Below are positions 58,688 to 64,000 of a DNA stretch of 64,000 bases, piece by piece. The stretch is from assembly GCF_002252635.1 (NCBI RefSeq), contig NZ_NQKX01000002.1:124001-188000 (forward strand), given 5' to 3'. The stretch is from Synechococcus sp. MW101C3 (GTDB lineage Bacteria; Cyanobacteriota; Cyanobacteriia; PCC-6307; Cyanobiaceae). A program made the position numbers and the translations under genes. The notes beneath the pieces are model-generated. The model was not told the origin of the DNA. It did no database searches and saw nothing but the letters and a program-made list of their open reading frames with translations. Numbering within the stretch: position 1 is the first letter of the stretch; each line of letters starts with the position of its first letter.

Positions 58688-59649
58688 ACGGTGAGACCCC
58701 GGGCGGCAAACGCAGCGGGCCGCCGCCGATCGTTTACATCCTGCTGCTGGTGATCGCAGCCGGTGCTCTCTGGGGTGGCCGCAACCAACTCCTGGGCCTG
58801 CTGGGTGCCCGTCCTTCCCTGCCCGGCCTGCCGCAAGGGGTGCCCAGCCCGCCGCAGGGGCTGCCCGGTCTGCCGGGCCAGGAGCCTGCAGCGGCCGCCT
58901 TCCCGCCGCCCAGCGCCGTGCCGGCCGGCACGGCCGTCAGCATCGATGGCTCCACCAGCATGGTGCTGATCAACGAAGCCCTCAAGGCCGGCTTCATGGC
59001 GGCGTTTCCGGGCACGGAGGTCACCACCGCCTCAGTGGGCACAGACAACGGCATCCAGGCGCTGCTGGGCGGCTCCGTGACCCTGGCGGCGATCTCGCGG
59101 CCGCTGACCTCTGAAGAGCAGGGGCGGGGCCTGAGAGCCGTGCCGGTGGCCGACGACCGGATCGCCCTGGTGGTGGGCATCGACAACCCCTTCCGCCGTG
59201 GCCTCTCCCGCAGTCAGGCGGTGCAGATCTTCCGCGGCGAGATCATCAACTGGGCCACGCTCGGCGGCCCAAATCGGGCCATCCGGGTGTTGAACCGCCC
59301 CAGCGTCAGCGGCACCCATTCGGCCTTCCGCGCCCTGGTGCTGGAGGGGCAGCCCTTCGGCAGTGGCCCCACCATCACCACCATGGAGCGCGACGCCACC
59401 ACGCCGATGCTGCGCCTGCTCGGCACGGACGGCATCGGCTACGCCACTTACGCCCAGGTGGCTGATCAACAGACAGTGCGCGTGGTGCCGATCGACGGCA
59501 TCACCCCGGAAGCGCAGGACTATCCCTTCAAGCGTCCCCTCTTCTATGCCTACCGGGAGCCGGCCGCCCCCGCCGTCCAGGCCTTCCTCGGCTACGCCCT
59601 CTCACCCCAGGGCAGCGCGGCGATCGCCGCAGGCGTGAAAGGGCCCTGA
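58684..59649 (+). CDS. PstS-like substrate-binding protein, membrane-anchored
   Basis: A 321-residue protein with an N-terminal membrane anchor (PPIVYILLLVIAAGALWGG), a Pro/Gly-rich linker (LPGLPQGVPSPPQG) and a PBP-II domain: SIDGSTSMVLINEALKAGF, TTASVGTDNGIQALLGGSVT, LAAISRPLTSEEQGRGL, VFRG-like IFRGEIINWATLGGPNR and LNRPSVSGTHSAFRALVL. It is like phosphate-binding PstS, but no transporter gene follows. It starts in the last codon of the PspA-like gene (ATGA), so it likely serves the same stress cluster as a sensor or scaffold. Confidence 0.8.
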   Translation: MNGETPGGKRSGPPPIVYILLLVIAAGALWGGRNQLLGLLGARPSLPGLPQGVPSPPQGLPGLPGQEPAAAAFPPPSAVPAGTAVSIDGSTSMVLINEALKAGFMAAFPGTEVTTASVGTDNGIQALLGGSVTLAAISRPLTSEEQGRGLRAVPVADDRIALVVGIDNPFRRGLSRSQAVQIFRGEIINWATLGGPNRAIRVLNRPSVSGTHSAFRALVLEGQPFGSGPTITTMERDATTPMLRLLGTDGIGYATYAQVADQQTVRVVPIDGITPEAQDYPFKRPLFYAYREPAAPAVQAFLGYALSPQGSAAIAAGVKGP

Positions 59650-59678
59650 TCAAGCGCTGCTCGGTTCACCCACTGGTG

Positions 59679-61658
59679 TTACGGCTGGGGTTCCAGCTGA
59701 CCTGGCAGCTGCCCTTCCAGCTGGCTGAAGATTCCCAACCGACGGAGCTCAGCGTGCAGCCGTTCGGCGGGCTCACGGTCGAGCAGCGGGGTGAGAGCCT
59801 CGCTTTTGGCGAGCAACCCAGTGGTCTCTCCCGGCGCGCAGCCCAACCAGCGGGCCAGACACTGCTGACATTCGAAACGCGCCTCCCCCTCTACTCCATC
59901 AGGCACGCGCAGCCGTAACCGCCAGGCCGGCGGCACGGCCTCCCCGCGCTCGATCCTGCGCAACCCTTTCAGCGTGGCCAATACCAACACCGCATCGCCC
60001 GTTGCCACCACCAGATCACAGGCCGGCAGCTCGATCACCGTGGCGCTGCCGCGGCGCCTCAGAGACACGGCAGTGACGCCATATCCGTGCTCCAAGCGGG
60101 CGATGGTGCGGCCGAGCAGGGTGTCGCCGGGTGCGATGCGGTAGCGCACCAGCAGCAGGTGGTGGCCGCCGATGCCCACCACCCCCTCCACCCGTTCCCC
60201 AAAGGCGGTAGCCACCAGGGCGTCAGCGGCCAGGTCCACCGCCGAGATCACCGTGACTCCGCCTAGCAACTCTCCTAGCCTGGGCGCCGCTGCCAAGGCG
60301 TGGGCAAGCACAGCCAGGCGTGCCTCGGGCCAGCGCCGCTGCAGCGCCAGCGCCGCTTCCAGATTCGCCAGCAGATCGGGAGAGAGCAGCCCCACGGCCG
60401 ACACCCTGCTTCCCCTGAGGGCGGTCAGGGCCGCATCAACGCTCTCGTAGATGGGGGTGCCAGCCTTCTGGTCCTCCCAGTCCTCCCCCGGCTGCACCCG
60501 CACGACCGGCAACTTCTGGCGCTGGAGGGCGTGCGCCACGCCACGCGCCAGGTCGCCGCCTTCCACCAGTAACACCGGCCGCAGCCCCCGCCGCAGCCGG
60601 GCAGGACGTCGGCGCACGAGCCGATCACGCAGCAACCGTTCCAGCAGCACGGCCACCAGCGCCGACGTGAGCAGGGTGCCCACCAACGAATAGAGCAGCG
60701 TGCCGGTGATCAGCCAGCCGCTGGCCTCCGCCAGGCCTGCGCCGCCATCGAGCAGCACGTTGACCGGATCCACGTATTCCCCCTTGAGCAGCGCAAGGGT
60801 GACGAACATCCCCTGCCGCCAGCTGCCCGGCTGGGAAAACAGCTGTGGGCCGATCACCAGCAGCAGGGCCAGAGCACCCACGGCCAGCCACTGCGCCCGT
60901 GAACGGCGGGCGAGGGGCGCCAGCAGCCGCCGTGGCAAGGCGGTGACTCCCGCCACCGATTCGGCGCGTTGGCCGGCGGCAGTGGGCGCCACCCCGAGCG
61001 GGTGGAATGATCCCGGCGTGAGCAGCAGATCGCTCCCACCGCCCCCGGCCTGGTCGGGGAGCTGCACCGGTCGCTGCCAGCGAGGGTCCTGGCGGGGCCC
61101 TTCCACCAAGTGATACAGCTGGCCATCGGCTTCAAAGCTGGCGGCTGCTTCGCCCGGGCGCAACGCGCCGCTGATCGCGCCGGTGGCCAGCAAGGCCGGA
61201 TCCACCACCGCCAGACCGGGCAGGCGGGCTTCCAGCAGCGCTCCCAGGCTGGCCTGCCGGCTGGAGGATCGCAGCACAATCGTGGCGTCGGGGTTGAGCA
61301 GGCGGCACTGCAGCGCCGCTTCCACATTCACCGAGCCATCGGAGCTGAGCAGCAGCACGGCGCGCGCCTGGTGCAGACCGGCCCGCTGCAGGTCGCGGGG
61401 CTGGCGCATGTCGCCTTGCAGCAGCCCCGCGCCGAGCCGCTGCCGCAGGGAGGGATCGAGCCTGCTGGGCGGTTCCAGATCGAGCCCCGCCAGGGGCACG
61501 TCGAAGCTAAGCAGGCGGCTCAGGCAGGCCTGGCCCAGCGAGCCGAGGCCACACACCAGCACCAGACCGGCCCGGCAGTCGACCGCCGTCGCCTGTCCGG
61601 TGCACACGGCGTCATCGTCCTCAGATGGGCCGCCCACGCTCGCCGCCAGGGAGGACAT
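59679..61658 (-). CDS. TrkA-N (RCK) domain channel-like protein
   Basis: A 659-residue protein. The first TrkA-N domain starts VLVCGLGSLGQACLSRLLSF (near residues 33-52). Two or more helices follow (LAVGALALLLVIGPQLF, ITGTLLYSLVGTLLTSALVA), then a second TrkA-N domain opening VLLVEGGDLARGVAHALQRQ and an RCK-C-like domain (GDTLLGRTIARLEHGYGVTA, CDLVVATGDAVLVLATLKGL). The layout resembles RCK-bearing potassium channels or TrkA-like proteins; the selectivity filter GYG was not found, and between helices the text reads LALLKGEYVDPVN. Function in ion control is inferred. Divergent from glgP. Confidence 0.8.
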   Translation of the reverse strand: MSSLAASVGGPSEDDDAVCTGQATAVDCRAGLVLVCGLGSLGQACLSRLLSFDVPLAGLDLEPPSRLDPSLRQRLGAGLLQGDMRQPRDLQRAGLHQARAVLLLSSDGSVNVEAALQCRLLNPDATIVLRSSSRQASLGALLEARLPGLAVVDPALLATGAISGALRPGEAAASFEADGQLYHLVEGPRQDPRWQRPVQLPDQAGGGGSDLLLTPGSFHPLGVAPTAAGQRAESVAGVTALPRRLLAPLARRSRAQWLAVGALALLLVIGPQLFSQPGSWRQGMFVTLALLKGEYVDPVNVLLDGGAGLAEASGWLITGTLLYSLVGTLLTSALVAVLLERLLRDRLVRRRPARLRRGLRPVLLVEGGDLARGVAHALQRQKLPVVRVQPGEDWEDQKAGTPIYESVDAALTALRGSRVSAVGLLSPDLLANLEAALALQRRWPEARLAVLAHALAAAPRLGELLGGVTVISAVDLAADALVATAFGERVEGVVGIGGHHLLLVRYRIAPGDTLLGRTIARLEHGYGVTAVSLRRRGSATVIELPACDLVVATGDAVLVLATLKGLRRIERGEAVPPAWRLRLRVPDGVEGEARFECQQCLARWLGCAPGETTGLLAKSEALTPLLDREPAERLHAELRRLGIFSQLEGQLPGQLEPQP

Positions 61659-61830
61659 CCATCATCAGCAGCGCGGCGATCATCAGCCGCGCCGGCGTGA
61701 TCCAGGCGACAGCGCTGCAGCGCAGCAGCGGGGCTGGCCGCGAAATGTGACGGCTTCCGAAGCTCAACCGTGTGTTGAAGAGCCCTTAACCAGCTACCGA
61801 CAGCTTGAAAGGGTTCCACGCCCGTCAGCA

Positions 61831-64000
61831 ATGTCCGGATCGCAGACGCCGGGTCTTGCGCCCTCCAGCGCCGATCTGCCCCTGCCGGCTAGCTACGGCG
61901 ACCCGCAACGCAACGGGCTGAGCGCCGCCGATCTGGTCGACGGCATGACCGAGCACCTCTTTTACACACTGGGCCGGCAGGCCAGGGGGGCCAGCCACCA
62001 CGACCTCTACATGGCGCTCAGCTATGCCGTGCGCGACCGGCTGATGACCCGCCACCTCGCTTACAAGGACGAGCTGCGGCGGCTGCGGCCCAAGGCGGTG
62101 GCCTACCTCTCGGCTGAGTTCCTGATCGGGCCGCAACTGGGCAACAACCTGCTGATGCTGGGCATCGTCGAACAGGCCAGGGAAGCCCTGCGTCGTTTCG
62201 GGATCAACAACCTGGACACGGTGCTCGATGAGGAGGAGGAGCCGGGTCTTGGCAACGGCGGCCTCGGACGCCTGGCGGCCTGCTACATGGAGTCGCTGGC
62301 CAGCCTGGAAATCCCCGCCACCGGCTACGGCATTCGCTACGAGTTCGGCATTTTCGATCAGCTGATCGAGCACGGCTGGCAGGTGGAGATCACCGACGGC
62401 TGGCTGAAGGGAGGCTGGCCCTGGGAATTGATTCAACCCGAGCGCAGCTGCAGGGTGGGTTTTGGCGGCCACACCGAACAGGTCCGCGACGAACGGGGTG
62501 AACTGCGGCATCGCTGGGTGCCTGCTGAAGCGGTCATCGGCATCCCCCACGACGTGCCGGTGCTGGGCTTTCGCGTCAACAGCTGCAACCGGCTGCGGCT
62601 CTGGCGCGCCGGCGCCGCCGAAGACTTCGACTTCCATGCCTTCAATCGCGGCGATTACTACGGCGCGGTGGAGCAGAAGGTGGGATCGGAAACCATTTCC
62701 AAGGTGCTCTATCCGAATGACGGCAGTGATGCCGGACGGCGGTTGCGGCTGCGGCAGCAGGCCTTCTTCGTGAGCTGCTCCCTGCAGGACATGCTGCGCA
62801 GCCTCGTGCTGCGGGGTATCCCGATCGAGGCGTTCGCTGATCACTGGGCCGTTCAGCTCAACGACACCCATCCCGCGATCGCCGTGGCCGAGCTGATGCG
62901 GTTGCTGGTGGATGAGCATGGGCTGGGCTGGGAAGCCGCCTGGGAGATCACCAGCCGATCGATCGCCTTCACCAATCACACCCTGCTGCCGGAGGCACTG
63001 GAGTGCTGGGATCTGGGCCTGTTTGCCTCGCTGCTGCCACGGCATCTGGAGGTGATTCTGGAAATCAACCACCGCTATCTGCAGGAGGTGCGGCTGCGCC
63101 AACCGGGCGATAACGACCTGCTGCGGCGGCTGTCGATCATCGAGGAGACGGACGGCAAGCGGGTGCGCATGGCCCACCTGGCCGTGGCGGCGGCCCACAG
63201 AATCAACGGCGTGGCCAGCCTGCACAGCGAGTTGGTGCGCACCAGCCTCTTCCCCGACGCCGCCCGCCTCTGGCCGGAGCGGTTCACCAACGTCACCAAC
63301 GGTGTGACACCGCGTCGCTGGCTGGCCCTCGCCCATCCCGACCTGGGGACCCTGCTGAACGAAGCGCTCGGAACCGCCTGGCCTGCCGCTCCGGAGCTCT
63401 GGCAGCGGCTGGAAACCTGGCAGAACGATGCAGCCTTTCTAGAGCGCTGGGCCGGGGCGAAGCGCGCCGCCAAAGAGCGCCTGGCGGCTCTGATCGAGGC
63501 CCGAACCGGGCAGGTGATCGATCCGACCAGCCTGTTCGACGTCCAGGTGAAGCGGATCCACGAATACAAGCGGCAGCACCTCAATGCCCTGCAACTCGTG
63601 GCTCAATACCTCCGGCTCAAACGCGGCGACAGCGATGGCATGGTGCCGCGCACCGTGATCTTTGGTGGCAAGGCAGCGCCGGGGTATGCGATGGCGAAAT
63701 TGATCATCCGCTTCATTCACGGCGTGGCTGGTGTGATCAACGCCGACCCCGATGTTCACGGGCTGCTGAAGGTAGTGTTCCTGGCCGATTACAACGTGAA
63801 GCTGGGGGAGAAGGTGTATCCAGCGGCCGATCTCTCCGAGCAGATCTCCACCGCCGGCCTGGAGGCTTCCGGCACGGGCAACATGAAGTTCACTCTCAAC
63901 GGTGCGCTCACGATCGGCACCCTTGACGGGGCCAACATCGAAATCCGCGATCAGGTGGGTGCCGAGAACTTCTTCCTGTTCGGTCGCACCAGCGAGCAGA
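61831..64000 (+). CDS. glgP: Glycogen phosphorylase (3' end beyond the window)
   Basis: At least 723 codons from ATG 61831; the frame runs off the right end. The enzyme releases glucose 1-phosphate from glycogen. Seen: NGLSAADLVDGMTEHLFYTL, AYLSAEFLIGPQLGNNLLML, GNGGLGRLAACYMESLASL, YGIRYEFGIFDQLI, VQLNDTHPAIAVAELM, FTNHTLLPEALECW, VTNGVTPRRWLALAHPDL, DVQVKRIHEYKRQHLNAL, VFLADYNVKLGEKVYPAADL and EASGTGNMKFTLNGALTIGT with the Lys (about 685) that binds pyridoxal phosphate. All catalytic parts within the window are complete. Confidence 0.96.
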   Translation, partial: MSGSQTPGLAPSSADLPLPASYGDPQRNGLSAADLVDGMTEHLFYTLGRQARGASHHDLYMALSYAVRDRLMTRHLAYKDELRRLRPKAVAYLSAEFLIGPQLGNNLLMLGIVEQAREALRRFGINNLDTVLDEEEEPGLGNGGLGRLAACYMESLASLEIPATGYGIRYEFGIFDQLIEHGWQVEITDGWLKGGWPWELIQPERSCRVGFGGHTEQVRDERGELRHRWVPAEAVIGIPHDVPVLGFRVNSCNRLRLWRAGAAEDFDFHAFNRGDYYGAVEQKVGSETISKVLYPNDGSDAGRRLRLRQQAFFVSCSLQDMLRSLVLRGIPIEAFADHWAVQLNDTHPAIAVAELMRLLVDEHGLGWEAAWEITSRSIAFTNHTLLPEALECWDLGLFASLLPRHLEVILEINHRYLQEVRLRQPGDNDLLRRLSIIEETDGKRVRMAHLAVAAAHRINGVASLHSELVRTSLFPDAARLWPERFTNVTNGVTPRRWLALAHPDLGTLLNEALGTAWPAAPELWQRLETWQNDAAFLERWAGAKRAAKERLAALIEARTGQVIDPTSLFDVQVKRIHEYKRQHLNALQLVAQYLRLKRGDSDGMVPRTVIFGGKAAPGYAMAKLIIRFIHGVAGVINADPDVHGLLKVVFLADYNVKLGEKVYPAADLSEQISTAGLEASGTGNMKFTLNGALTIGTLDGANIEIRDQVGAENFFLFGRTSEQ

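Overview
The window looks like a stretch of chromosome from a high-GC unicellular cyanobacterium, most likely of the Synechococcus/Cyanobium type. The reasons are the very GC-rich, codon-biased backbone and a gene set usual for that group: quinolinate synthase, a TPM-domain (Psb32/TLP18.3-like) membrane protein, a SelO protein with a C-terminal Cys-Ser-Ser, a TIGR04168-like metallophosphoesterase next to a glycosyltransferase-like gene, a DevB-like fusion protein, and glycogen phosphorylase running off the right edge. The genus is an inference; no rRNA, tRNA or photosystem gene is present to prove it.

Layout. Positions 1-6,030 are ordinary chromosome: dCTP deaminase, a winged-helix-like membrane protein, an acyl-CoA ligase, and a tightly overlapping cupin-LrgA-LrgB operon. 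Positions about 6,100-30,300 are an accessory island. Its left part (6.1-12.6 kb) is a dense row of small toxin-antitoxin modules, mostly on the minus strand: DUF433/DUF5615, DUF1778/GNAT, VapBC, MNT/HEPN, HicBA and HigBA. Many are visibly decaying, and they are interleaved with dispersed repeats and with fragments of one HNH-HIT gene. Then come a phospholipase-D-like gene, a ruined integron-type integrase, an intact EVE-like/HNH nuclease gene and a dead BrnT/BrnA pair. The centre of the island (17.1-26.0 kb) is markedly AT-richer and holds a three-gene, ATGA-coupled operon of PLD-SNF2 helicase, Eco57I-like adenine methylase and SMC-like ATPase. This matches the helicase-methylase-ATPase ('Hma') defence class. 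A SAP/coiled-coil gene pair, a DUF3427 helicase that lacks its usual nuclease domain, a second MNT/HEPN pair and a DUF3427 relic close the island.

Positions 30.3-47.4 kb are housekeeping and conserved cyanobacterial genes: a lipoprotein, a paralogue of the 1.4-kb membrane protein, SelO, an FAD monooxygenase, GST, ThiD, a dead RND pump fragment beside an orphan fusion protein, MidA-like methyltransferase, TPM protein, a lambda-R-like lysozyme, a glycosyltransferase, a phosphoesterase and NadA.

Positions 45.6-57.9 kb carry three members of the 'ligase-associated' DNA repair set (beta-CASP exonuclease, ATP-dependent ligase, Lhr-like helicase). They are interleaved with an RTX secreted protein and with a membrane-stress cluster: DUF4178, membrane spermidine-synthase-like protein, two small membrane proteins, DUF350, a PspA-like protein and a PstS-like binding protein. 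The window ends with a TrkA-N-domain channel-like protein and glgP.

The main message of the island is asymmetric decay. Several toxins (DUF5615, HicA, BrnT) carry deletions or single amber codons, while the paired antitoxin frame is wholly or partly kept. Helicase, methylase and ATPase, by contrast, are all intact.
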